This document shows positions 23,348 to 36,400 of a stretch of DNA of 64,000 bases, in pieces; position 1 is the stretch's first letter; every line of letters starts with the position of its first letter. The notes under the pieces are model-generated. The model saw only the letters and a program-made list of their open reading frames with translations. It searched no databases and was not told where the DNA came from. Position numbers and translations under genes: made by a program. This stretch comes from Reticulascus tulasneorum (taxonomy: Eukaryota > Ascomycota > Sordariomycetes > Glomerellales > Reticulascaceae): NCBI GenBank assembly GCA_001557505.1, contig LSAX01000003.1, forward strand, positions 4,278,001 to 4,342,000, written 5' to 3'.

Positions 23348-23943
23348 TTATATATAATGTTCCTAACGTGCCCTGCAGATAAGTATGACCACCGGGGTAT
23401 GGTCGAAAGGTAAGATATAATTATTATATCGTAAAAGAAATGCTTTGTTTTTTCAACGCGTCTAGTTGAGATAAAGCGCCCGGTCAATCTTAGGCTGGAC
23501 CTATATTGATGCTAGGCTAGTATCGTCCTGTGATAACTGGTGTTTACCCCATTCGAAGACTACCTCACGTACTTCAAGGCAGACCGAGGCGATGAAGGGC
23601 ACTTGGGCATTTATAAAGCCTGCCAAGCTATAGTAACGTGGGGGCCGCATTTGCGGCTTCGCCGCGTCGGCCGCCCAGCCGCTGGGCTAAGGATGCACCT
23701 TTGATTAGCGCATGATCAGTCGCCCAGAGCGTGCCTAGCTAGGGCTCACTAATGCTACTCCAAGATGACATGGTCTAGATACCGATCTGGAACGTACATA
23801 TAGTTGCGGGGTTCCAGCTGAATATTAATCCCAGCCCTTGTTAACAATTCCTAACTTTCATTCTCCCGGTGTATTCAATCTTCCGGGCAATGTCCATGAT
23901 AGTCGGCGGTGTAGCCCCCGGAAATCCTAGTTAACCACAAACC
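23348..23943. other. intergenic region upstream of STAND gene
   Basis: AT-rich up to about 23640, then a GC-rich patch at 23641-23690 with two short hairpins (GCGGC-TTC-GCCGC at 23653-23665; CCCAGC-C-GCTGGG at 23674-23686). It should contain the promoter of the STAND gene. Confidence 0.5.
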
Positions 23944-26900
23944 ATGGCCTCAGAAAAACCCCCACAGAAAATTTCGAAGGAGCAGTTGGACAACGACAAG
24001 CGAGATGTGTCGGATTTGTGGAATGATGCGCTCAAGGAGTATCATGGCATTATGGGCTTCGACCTGAAGCCCAAGTTCGGCAGTGTGCAAGAAATGCTCG
24101 ATTTCGGGACGAAGGAGATGAACAGCTTCCACAAGTTTCGCCACGACGACAAGAAAGTAGATAAGCTGCGGTCTCTTCTCGCATCAAATCTGGACTTCAT
24201 TGAAAAGGGTTCCCAGCAGCTCATCGCCGCCGCTACGCCAGCATTTCCTCCCGCGGCGGCGATTGGAACCGCCTTGACCTACATGCTCTCCGCCTGCCGG
24301 CAAGTTTCGGCAGATTACGATGTAGTAGTGGTGTTCTTTGAAGATATGAACAGTTTTCTTGGACGAATTGTCATTCTAGAAGGTCGATTGCCGAGTTCCA
24401 GAGCATATCAGAACTCTCTGATGGATGTCTTCACGTCCTTTTTGTCGATGTGCGGATTCGCCACAAAGTATATCGAACTTGGCCGTTTCAAAAAATGGGT
24501 TTCAAACTTGATGAATGGTGAAGACGGGGCGCTAGGTGGTGCGCGGAAAAAGATGGACAAAAATCTATCTCGCCTTCAGAACGCAACTGAGTTCGCGATT
24601 CTTGGCAACACAGAAGAGCTGCAGAAGATGAGTCGTGAGCTGATGGAAAATCAGGACGCTCACACGAGGATGCTCGAAGAACAGAGGCAGAAGATGGATA
24701 CGCTTCTAGACACTAGCGAGGCCATTCGTACTGACATGCAAAAGCTCCTGAAGGCATTCGAGGCCCAGAAGAAGGAAAATACAGCAGCTTCCAAGTTAGA
24801 TCCCAAGGGAAAGCCGGGCGACAAGCACAAACCAGCATCGGCCAAGAGTATTCGCAATTCCCTTCCGGATGTTGATGGTGAGATTTCAGAGTATGTTATT
24901 CTGAAGGAAACCATCATCGCGGATACCTGCCAGTGGATATTCTCCGAGACAGATTGGGTGGCCTGGATGAAGCGAGAAGATGGCTCCCGGCCGTTACTTG
25001 CCATCACCGGACCACCGGGGTCAGGTAAAAGCCATCTCGCCGCCACTGTCTACGACCATTTTGCGAAACTAGCAGATGACGACGCCGAACGCCACATATG
25101 TGCTGCACATTTCTACTTCCGCGAGCAGCAGGCTGGCCTCTCCACGTTCCTGAGTGCCATCGTCACGATTGTAAACCAGATTGCGGAACACAACTCCCAA
25201 TTGTGTGAAAAGTTGTTCGCTGAGTTGAGTCGAGACGACGTGATGGTAAACGTCTGGCTCTGGAAAGATTTGTTAACCAAGCTCCTTGCGCCAGTTTTCA
25301 GTCCCGCCTCGAAGCATAGTCTTTTCGTCGCGCTTGACGGTATCGATGAGCTTAAGGATTCGGAGCGAAAGGCGTTCGCCGAATTCCTCGAAGAAATCAG
25401 AGCTCGCAAACTCAAAATCTTCGTAGCTTGTACCACTCGACCTCAGGTGGTAGAAACTGCAGCTCATCTGGAGAATGTTGTCACGCTATCTATGACAAAG
25501 GAAAAACAACTCCCCGACCTCAAAGCACTGGTATGGAATCGGTTGGAAAGTCTCAGTGCTCTTCGCAGATTCAGCAGGTACGTCAAGCAGAGGATCTCCA
25601 GCCAAGTTGAAGAGGCAGCGCCTAGTAAGTTGACCGTTCCCTTATTATGGAAGGGATAATTGAGCTCTAACCATTTGCTAGACATGCTATATGCCGAACA
25701 CATGCTGAAACGCTTCAACCTCGTCGGAAGAGAGGGTGCAGTGCTTCAGGATATGGAGCGTTCCATGCCACCAGATCTGCATGAGCTCTATGAGACCATG
25801 TTATCAGAGTGCAAACGTCGAACTCCTGCTGGGCGACAGGACGCTATGGCAACACTCTTACGCTGGCTTGCGTTTTCGTTCCGACCACTTAAACTGGACG
25901 AGATTGTGTCCTTGCTGAGATATACGTCTGGCGACGAAAACCTTGATCTTGAGGAGATTCCGGAACCATTCTCAAAGTTTCTGCAGATTGGTGATCCGAG
26001 CCATAATGATGAGGGCAAAGAGGTTCCAAAAATCCAGACAGGATGGGGGTTGGGAGTGAAGGATCTAGAAAAGAACCAAGAGGATGACAAGAAACGGATC
26101 TTCAACGACGGCACTTTGGATGTGAAGTTCCAGGAGCGCTCGATGGGCACCTTTTTCCGTGAGCCTCCAAATGCCGAATCGAGTTTACGAACGCCTGCAT
26201 CTGAGGCGCATAGACAAATTTTCCTCGTCTGCACCCAGATGGCGCGACCAACAGCCCTATTGTCAGGACGAGCTGATTTACTTGTGGGTGGGCTGCGATC
26301 ATATGCCACCGTGTACCTGCTGAATCACTGGCTTCTGATCAACCCCGAAGAGCATTCGGTGACCGAGAATGCTGAGGTGATGACAGCATTTGCTGCCATC
26401 ATGAGCAACAAGTTGGCCTATACCAGGATGACCGAGTGGCAAGTCACGGATTATAGCAGAAAGTTTTCCAACGGCTGGGACCATGTCTTTACCAGGGCAT
26501 CGTCCTGGGTCGACTGGATGGCCAATGCGTCCGATGGGAAGCTAGAATTACATCTCGAGTCCGCTGCGGCAGAGTGGTGGACAGAGGTTAGGGGCCAGGA
26601 AGCAAGGGTTCTCGTGGATCTTGCAAAGGGCCATGTGCACAACCTTTATAAAGCCGAGAGTGTGGGAGCTGCATTGGTATCTTACAGGTTTGCCCAAACC
26701 GCCATTGCCCAGGTACATTGACCATGAGAAACCCATGACGTGGAAAGACTCGCTAACCAATGAACAGAGCCATCTTGATTCCCTCCTTGCTACTCAAGCA
26801 AAGAAAAACTTTCCATCTTACGCCCAAGCAAAAGATGACGCTGCCGGAAACGTCAATGACCTAAAACGGGGTGTTCTGGGCATTGCTGGTGCTTTTGGAA

Positions 26901-28546
26901 TCGAGATGAATTCGACGGCACATCAGGCTGTTGCCGAGCTACTGTTTCACTACCGGCATTTTCAACCAGCTCTGTCAACCTGCGAAACAGCATTGGCTAG
27001 TTGCAATGATGTCGTGGAGAGGTTCAAGATTCTGAGTTTGATGGCCGCTACGCAGATGAAACTGAACAGGAACGAGCAAGCGTACCAGTCCATCAATCAG
27101 TGCCTTTCGGGGCTGGAGCCTGGTACTGCTGTGACCCCGAAACTCAAGCGTGCGGCACTCGTAACCAAGGCCAGAATCGAGGTGGCTCTCGAGAAGCTAG
27201 ACGCCGCAGCCGGAACGTATGATGAAGCGAGAGGAGCTGACCCCTCGGAAATGACCAAGGGTGACATCCTAGAGGAAGAGTTTGACATCTATAATGACGC
27301 CAAGGACTACAATGCCATTGTATCCATCGTCAAGAAGTGGGAACCTCTTGAGAGATTGACGTGGATGACCTGGGACTACAATGACTCTGGATTCGGCCGT
27401 CACATATCCTTTCAGGATGCGGCGGCACGGGCTGGAGAACAAGCCTTCATGGTTGAAGCGTATACGCAGACCATCCAATATCTAGATAACGTCAACGCCG
27501 GCGCTCCGCTTCGAATCGACCTCGCCTCGGCCCAACTGCGAGTATGCGGTGACCTTGAGGCTGCCCGAGCTGTGCTGGACGAAGTACTCGACAGCACCTC
27601 GACGGGGTGGAACTACGCATTCACTGATGAAGAGCCGTACTGGACCCTGGAGCGTGCAGTCAACATGCAAACCGATCATTTGTTCGAGATGTTCTGCAAG
27701 AGCTCTGATCCAGTCGTGAAGAACAGTTTGCTCACGGCAACAAAGACACTGACGCAGCGGCCACTGGCCTTGGCAGTGCCTCCTCAATCTGCCACCAGCG
27801 TGTTGCGTCACCGCACCGTCATCTCGCGCATGATTCGCAAGATGGGTTCGGCGACAGAGTTCCAAAGCATGATGGCAGGTGTCATCAACAGCGCTCTTGA
27901 TGCATTGTCTGACAATGTGGGCTGGAACGACACGAAGAATCTGGTGCTACTTGCTGATGCCCTTGCACACTTGAGCGACGCTGTACCAGGCGGGGACCCG
28001 ATATTACGGAGAGCGGCGCTCATTGCTGTATCCGCTCAGTTCTCGCAGCTCGATCCCGCGGTAAATGTCTGGGCTGAAGGTGACGAATCCAGCGAAAGCG
28101 AAGGTTCAGATTCAGAGGAAGACTCAGAGGAAGATGAAAGTGGAGACGAAGACGACGATGAGAAGCCTCCTACGGACGAGGGCGATCTTGGTAATGCAAC
28201 AAATGTCGAGCTGTCATGTGACGGCGTGTGCGATCCCATGACCAGCTTCTATTGGTGGGGCGGAAGAACAGGATACCAGTGCCTCGATTGCTGGAATATC
28301 TTCCTCTGTGAGCCTTGCCACAAGCTGCTTCAGGCCGACAATCGTGGCGAGCAGCCTCTGCAAGGCCGTAGATTCTGTGGTAAGAATCACCGCTATCTCA
28401 AAGGTCCGATTGATGGCTGGAAAGGGGTTAAGGGCGGGATTTTGTCGATTGAGGGTGATGAGCCGGTAGCATTTACGGCATGGCTGAAGGATTTGAAAGA
28501 GGTCAAGTGTAAGGAGGCGTGGGAAAGGTTCTGGGTCGGGGAGTAG
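23944..28546 (+). CDS. NLR-like STAND protein: Goodbye - NACHT - helical repeats - ZZ-like zinc finger, 1496 aa
   Basis: Exons 23944-25624, 25682-26712 and 26768-28546. Introns are 57 nt (GTAAGT...GCTAG) and 55 nt (GTACAT...GCTAAC...AACAG), and the frame is intact throughout. Residues about 20-150 match the fungal STAND N-terminal Goodbye domain (LWNDALKEY, FPPAAAIGTAL, VSADYDVVVVFFE). A coiled-coil region follows (about 215-275). The NACHT-type NTPase has Walker A GPPGSGKS (356-363) and Walker B LFVALDGIDEL (460-470). Residues about 900-1330 are alpha-helical and TPR-like. An acidic Ser/Glu/Asp tract (about 1341-1380) precedes a Cys-rich ZZ-like finger (C1388, then CLDCWNIFLCEPC, ending FCGKNHRYL). 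Fungal NLRs of this architecture are linked to non-self recognition and incompatibility; the ligand is unknown. Neighbouring HeLo genes fit that theme. Confidence 0.9.
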
Positions 28547-28948
28547 CGTTGGTTCAGACATGATGGGTTGCTAGATGCAGTTATTGTGCCTTTTTCGAGC
28601 CATTCTTAGTATATCAGCTCTTAAGCTCAAAAGTCCTCTTCATCTCCAACCAGCGCCCGAGCAGCATCCTGGGGAGCCCAGGGAGGTTCCAAGTGCGCAT
28701 TATGAAGCTTGACAACAAATGGTGCATTCCAAATCTCAAACTCATCTGACTGGAATCATATCCCAGCCATGTCTCAACCTCACTAACAATGGCGCAGTCG
28801 TGGATTCTGATCGCGTTCAACGGATTGTATCATACACAGTATCTGAGAGGGGCTACTAGCTTCAATCGTCAATCCACTTTCCTATCACAAATCCTTCGTA
28901 CTAGCGACCAACCGGCACGAAAACAACCATGGCTGTGTTTCTGTCAAC
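28547..28948. other. convergent intergenic region
   Basis: About 400 bp between the stop of the STAND gene and the stop of RTT106. No coding features. Confidence 0.5.
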
Positions 28949-30407
28949 CTACTCCTCGTCTTCATCATCTTCGCCGTCCTCCTCGTCGTCGTCATCATCG
29001 TCGTCGTCGTCCTCGTCCGACTCTCCTGAGCCCCCGCTCTCTCCATCGCTGCCCGGGTCATAATCCTCCTCCTCTTCATCTTCTTCATCCTGCGCCAGCT
29101 GCTCTGCTTCCATATGGGCCTTCTCTAGCTCGGTATGGCCATTCATCTCGGTATCGCCGTCAGTGTTGCCCGCAGCCTTCTTCGAGGCTTTCAAGTTCTC
29201 GGCTAGCACCATCTTCGCCTTACGCTGATCTGCCATGCTGCGGTCTTGAAGTCGGTTTCGCTTGACGTAGGACTCGTCTATGCCAGCATAGTCTTCCTGG
29301 TCCAACATCGCAAATTCCAGCTCCTCTGATTCCTCCCCTTCCGCAGCGAACACCTCAACCACAATATTAAAGGTTCTTTGTAGTACACTGGTATAACTGA
29401 TCGCGGCAATGCGCTCGAGCGGAATGAACATGAGCGGCTTCTTGTAACCCCAGAGTATCCCGTTCTGCAAAAAGAACAGGTACCCGTCTTTCGAACCCCT
29501 GAAAGCCTTCACATGGACGGCTTTCTCGTTGGGCCGGTGTGCTTGCCGGACCATGCTGTGAAACTTGCTTGGGTCGGCGGTGGTGATATCGACACTGTTG
29601 GAAACTGATCGGAGGTGTGAGGTCAAGGCCCAGTCGAAGAGAGAGCGGTATGTATCCGAGACGCTGGAAGCGGCGCTGGCTCGTGGTCCAGTGATAGTGC
29701 CTTGCTTCGGCGGTGTAGCTGGGACTGTGAAGACCAGCGGCTCCGCGGTAGGCGTGCCAGTTTTCGAAGGCATGCAGGTTCCACGCGGAAATAGGATATA
29801 GTTGTGTTGAACCTGTGTCTTTTCAGGAACAGGGAGGTAAAAAGCATATTCTAGTCATCGTCAGTTTTCTGGCAGCCGGCCAGTGGCATTTAACCCACCA
29901 ATATCCTGCCAAGCATATATGATCCCTTGTACCGGCACGGTGGTTCCAGGCACCCTCGCATACAGATGATGGTCCGTAAAGCATAGCTCGTATTTCTTTC
30001 GCTGGGGGACAGACACAGAGATCTCCTTAATTTCGAGAAGAACCTCCTCGTCTGCAGCGTTGCCGGTGCCGGTGCTAAGCAGTGCAGCCGTGGATGTCCC
30101 ATTCGAGTTCGACGCTACCAAGCCATTCGATGGTCCATCGTCCACCCTCCGGCGTTTCGAGGATGGCTCGGGGCCATTTTGAGCCTGGTCGTACACGAAA
30201 CTGGCGATGTTGTTAAAGAGTGTGACTCTGACGGGAGAATCTGGGAACAAAGGTCAGCGCGCCTGTGTAGTGACAACAACCATCCCGGGAGCGCTGGTCG
30301 GGTGCGTCTTTGGCAGGCATACCGGCGGCCCGCTTGATTCCCTCAATGATGTCTGGCCTAGATTGGAAGACAAGGCCTAGCCTCTTAGTATCAAGGCCAG
30401 CGGTCAT
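28949..30407 (-). CDS. RTT106: histone chaperone Rtt106, 442 aa
   Basis: Three exons: 30323-30407, 29899-30240 and 28949-29850. Introns have GTATGC/CCCAG and GTGGGT/GACTAG ends. Rtt106 binds histone H3-H4, especially H3 acetylated on Lys56, and deposits them during replication and in heterochromatin silencing; it acts in the nucleus. The N-terminus has [15 protein letters not shown], followed by SKRRRVDD, a likely nuclear signal. The double pleckstrin-homology core contains [23 protein letters not shown], then [36 protein letters not shown] (quoted in part: [13 protein letters not shown]) and [19 protein letters not shown]. The C-terminus is a long acidic tail, mostly Glu and Asp (about residues 395-442), usual for the family. 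Length agrees with Rtt106 of moulds (about 440-480 aa). Intact. Confidence 0.95.
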
Positions 30408-30871
30408 GTTGCTGGTTCGGACCGATGCGACAGAGATAATAACACTTGCTGGTGTGTACAGATGGATAATGGATCAACGGATGAACATGAATAACAACTG
30501 TCAAAATATTCGACACTTTATGGGTCGGCGCGACAGGGCTACCAATTTTTCGAATGTGACGTGTTGGAGCATTGACGGTGTTTGTTCGGCTAAAGTGGCC
30601 AATGAAACTTCCCTGCCGACCCCTTTACTTCCCTAATGGCTTTGGGGTCGCTGATATGGAGGAGAACATGTCGATAAAGTTGGGCTCTTCAGACCGACAT
30701 CTTCCGGGCGAATGACTTTGCCATTCTATGCTCCGTGTAACGAGCTCTACCGCTTTTACTATAGATCTTGACAAAGACTTTTGCTTCCCTCCCTCCAATT
30801 AACCAAACATAAGCTGCGGAAACGGTTGAGGAGCTCAGACACGGCCATCTAGCTTAGACGCAAACAAGCCA
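30408..30871. other. promoter region of RTT106
   Basis: About 460 bp between the RTT106 start and the 3' end of the lyase pseudogene. No coding features were seen. Confidence 0.5.
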
Positions 30872-32214
<1,343 letters not shown>

Positions 32215-32705
32215 GGTGACTGTATGATAAGAAGACGAGGTCAATTGGTGTAGAGAGAGAGATTTTGGATGGCTGAAAATCTCAAGAGAGGCAGGACACA
32301 CGGTCAATTGGGTGTTTCTCAAAAGGGAGTAAATTTGTCGGCAAAAATGAATGTGGTTTAAAGCTTCCCAGTCCATCTGCCAGTGACAAAATCTTTTGGC
32401 TTGTCACATCCCCATATCTTCAGCCTTGCCTTATCTTATCACCCTGCTTCAGAGCTCCCAGCCACTAATAAATGCCCCGCCAATAGCGCCCTGAAGACAA
32501 GGCACCCCAGGCGCCGTCGATTAAGCTGCAATCACCCCACCTCGCCCGTGACGTGCGTGCTACCCCGCCTGACCTCCTATCAGGATGTCTGGTGGAAAAC
32601 CTCATCGACCCAACTCAACACCCGCGTGGCTAGGCTCTTGGCTGGCGCATATTGCTGCTCCTTACTGCTCTTGTCCAGCGGAGCTGTTGGCACGCCTCCA
32701 TCGCA
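32215..32705. other. divergent promoter between lyase pseudogene and VFA1
   Basis: 491 bp separating two divergent starts (32214 minus, 32706 plus). No coding region. Confidence 0.5.
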
Positions 32706-33469
32706 ATGTCATTTCCAAACGTCTATACGCATCGCAAGGTCGCCGAGACGGCTGCGAAGGGCTGTGATGTCTGCTTCCGAGCGACCAGCAGCGTTCTCGT
32801 CACCGCAGAAAACAAAGTGAGTGTGTAGCCCCTAGGCAAGTGGTCCCTGCCGCAATCAGGCACTAGCTGACCCGTCCAACACAGGATTTCTTCTACGTAT
32901 GCTCTAGCCATCTGAAGGATAAGAACTTCTGTTCCCCCATCATCGACAAGGATGCCATCGAAGCGAAGAAAAAGAAAGAGCTGGAAGAAGAGGTCGAGAG
33001 AGTAAAGAAGGAATACGAGGAGAAGAAACGCAAGAAGAAGGAGAAAGAGGAGAACGAGAAGAATAAAGACAAGGAGAAGGACAAGGACAAGGACAAGAAG
33101 GATGAAGACGAGAAAAAGGATGATGCTAAAACCGACGAGAAGGCAAGTCTTCAACGTCAAGCTCGCTCAACGCCATACCCTCACTTGATCTCGCAGGGCC
33201 ACTTTCGCATGCTAATACAGACTCCAGGAAAAGCCAGAGACATCAGCAGTCAAAGACGACGACGAAGAACCGCGTGTCTTTGCTCTCAACAAGTGAGTCC
33301 GCTCTACGATTCCAGCTCGTCTAGCTTCTTGTTGATAACAGGCCACAGCAACTTTTACCGTCAGCGAGTCGAGAAGAAGCGTCAGGTCGAGATTGCAAAG
33401 CGAAACCGAGACCGAATACAACAACAAGGCTTTTTCCCCTCTGTCCCGAAAAGCCTACCCGGAAGCTGA
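32706..33469 (+). CDS. VFA1: Vps4-associated protein 1 (Vfa1), 184 aa
   Basis: Four exons: 32706-32816, 32885-33142, 33228-33292 and 33349-33469. Intron 2 is a GC-AG intron (AAG|GCAAGT, branch GCTAAT, acceptor TCCAG); introns 1 and 3 use GTGAGT. Vfa1 binds the AAA ATPase Vps4 at endosomes and helps regulate ESCRT-III disassembly. The N-terminus has the treble-clef-like zinc motif CDVCFRAT (residues 20-27) and YVCSSHLKDKNFC. A Lys/Glu/Asp-rich, probably coiled-coil linker covers residues about 65-120. The C-terminus NNFYRQRVEKKRQVEIAKRN and FPSVP matches the family ending and contains the Vps4-interacting region. Length fits mould Vfa1 proteins. The acceptor of intron 3 was chosen at 33348 because the nearer CAG breaks the frame. 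Confidence 0.92.
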
Positions 33470-36400
33470 TTCCTATGTCTCGAAACGGCAGACACCCCAG
33501 AGAGTATGAGTATTGGGGTGTCTTTATTCATTCTCAGGCCAGCGAACCACGGACCAACTGTTGCCCTGTCTTGTCATTGAGCTAAAGATGGCGCGGAGTT
33601 TCTTGGCGCCTTGAAATCGAGATGTTGCAGCAACTGAATGATACGTACTCTGGGGGGTATTTTTGGCGAAGGTACTTCTGTGATCCGGCACCGCAAGTAC
33701 TCAATCTTGCTGTGCTGGGACAGAATGCATCCATGCACCGAACCAACGGTCTGGTCGGAAAAGGGCCGCCATCCGGGCCCTTCCCGATGGGTCGAGGTTA
33801 CCTCGTCACTCGTGCACTATTCCGAAGGAGGATACTGCATCGTCACAATGCAATCGTCTATTGGTTCAAGTACGAGATGCACTTCGCAATGTTAAATTGA
33901 TATCTGAGGTGCAGCAAGCCTTTGTGTAGGGTAGGGCGGTCGTGGGAGGAGTCTGCTCCACTGCGGAAGCACATGTTGCCGTCCAACCCTACCGGAGATC
34001 ATTTCTTCTAGCACCCCCATAAGGGCGCTGATTTGCTTATCTTTTAAAGTTCCAAACTCTTCCCCGCGGTGGTACCACGGGCCATGACATCAGTGAGTGG
34101 TGCCCTGGCTCATGGCTCGGCTCAATACTCCTCGATGCCATTTTCTCATGAGTGACGGACCTTCTTTTGCACCTTGACTACGAAGCTGGGCAGAATTTGA
34201 CCTCTGAAGGCAACACCCGGAGCAAACTACAACAGGTCGATCTACTGAGTTCATTAAGTTGTGTATTCGAATGATCCAATAGACGAACCATGCATTGCCA
34301 AGCCCGCCAAAACGACCCAGTGCTGACATGCTTATATGGGGCATTCAGCTTCAACTTGATCCTCAAACAGTCATGACCGAACTTCGCTAGCCACTGGAAA
34401 TCCACAGGGGATCTGACAGCGTTCGGGACCGTGCCTGTTTCGTTCCGGGCGACATTTGGGAACCAGTCGTATCCATCTTGTTGTTGGACCAGCGCCAGCT
34501 CTGCGAGTAACCTAAATCGCATTCTCACATCAAGCGAAACAATGCTCCAGCCGGCTTACCCAACTAAATCACCCGCCGCCCCCGGTGAGCTCTGTAGAAT
34601 GCCCACAATTCCATTCCTGTCAGGTGGTCTTGACTCTCCAGCCGTGCCGGCTGCCTGCTCCCGCAAGAGGATTAGTGCTTACTTGCTTACGTGCATCGGC
34701 AGCCACCTACAGGCCCTCTCCATTTCGAGCGTCAAATGAATGCTCATCCTGAGCCCTACCTTTTGCCGAAGAAAGTCAATGCCAAGAAAGGTTACTCCAC
34801 GGTAATGGCCGCTTGCATGAGTTGGCAAGACTGCTTGACGCGGAGGAGAAGTTACATTTGTTCGAATACCTATCAGGCTTGATAACGAACTCTAGGGTAG
34901 GGAGGTAGTCTATGGGGATGGGTTGAGCTTCTGGCGAAGAGATTGACAACACCGTCAGGTTGCTTGGTCCATCTCAGCTCGAGAAGAGAAGGATTGATTC
35001 GTACAAGTTTCGCTCGCTACGTCGATACTCAGCAGTGTGAAATGATTGGCACTATCAGATTCGAACAGTCGCTTGTTGCCTGACTCCTGGATCACCCGGC
35101 AGGAGCCTGTGCAGGATCTTGATCAAATGTGCCAGGGAAGCAAGTGTGTGGCTTCCGAACGGTCGCCCAATAGGCGGCGAGCATAAATGCATCTCAATGA
35201 AACTGCCGAACTGCTTTTCTTGGTTCAGGGAAGCGGAATAAGAAACAGATGGTAAGCGGCATGGTAAAGGCCGCACGCTGCTGAGTGACTTCAACCAGTT
35301 TGGTACGCATGACTCGACGCTTCTGATGTCTGCGGAGGCATCAAAGTTCCTCGGCTAAGGAACATTGTACGTGCGTCTAGCTCTTGTTGTTTGGAACGGT
35401 CTAGTATGGGGTTGCTGGAGGATAGCTCCTGGCTCTTCCTGAACGTGTGTGGTCTCGAGATCATCTCGACACTGGTGGTGAGTTGAGGCTTTCTATGGTG
35501 AACAACACGTACAATGGAACGTAGCCGGAATCTGTTATTGTACACTATAAATCATTTGAAACTAGATACTGAGAAACTGGGGTTTGCCCACTTTATTTTG
35601 GTACGGGCTGATTTGAAAGAGCCATCTCGTTTGTATCATAGCCGTTAGCTCTGCTTCCGAGTGTCTTCCGCCTAGGTAGATTATCCCAACAAGTAGAAAC
35701 TCCTGAGTTCTATCCTGTGTATATACACCTTCAGAATGTCTTAGTTTTCCCAATGCTATAATAGACTTTAATACCGGGGGTTCTGCAGACAAATGGAAAG
35801 CAATCACAAGCGTTAGAATGCGTGTACTCCGCGTTGCTGTCACTTCAGAGCCAGGAACTTAAACACGCCATAGCAGGTGAATGAGGAGATCTTGACTAGG
35901 TCAATCCCCCCGGAAACGGGAGATAGATGTAGCCTTAAACTAGTCCACAGGTCTGGATTGGGAAGTAGAAATTTGGAAGTCTTCAATGAGGTGTTTCTTA
36001 TGTTGTAAGATATGTCTCAAGTCTCTTCTTTCTTTCCCTCTTGTATATTTGCCCATAGTAAACACTGCTTACAAAAGAGCTCATTAAAGCCATGGGGTGA
36101 AGAAGAAAAGCTGTCCTTTTATGTATATTATACGACAAGTCTTTCACTCCTTGATAATTTGCAAGTAATTTGTCTCGCCTTGGACAAGGCACATAAGCCA
36201 CTACGTGAAGAGAAATCTCAACACGGTTAGCCAGGTATCATGAAGTAATAGAAATGTTTAGAGAAACTAGTGCTATGTCGTATAATAGTGAGGAAGAGTT
36301 CTTTTGATTACATGGGAATTTAGGCTGCCCACTGCATAGCAAGCTATCATTTATCTACGGGCGTCTCAGGCCTGCTAATGTGAGTCTATCTCAGATACAG

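Noticed and set aside
33622..33900. 92-codon ATG frame downstream of VFA1
   Set aside because: A second plus-strand frame is open over the same bases; no domain and no splice or promoter support.
34178..34528. 116-codon minus-strand frame in the first desert
   Set aside because: No domain, no supportable ATG context and composition resembles the surrounding non-coding sequence.
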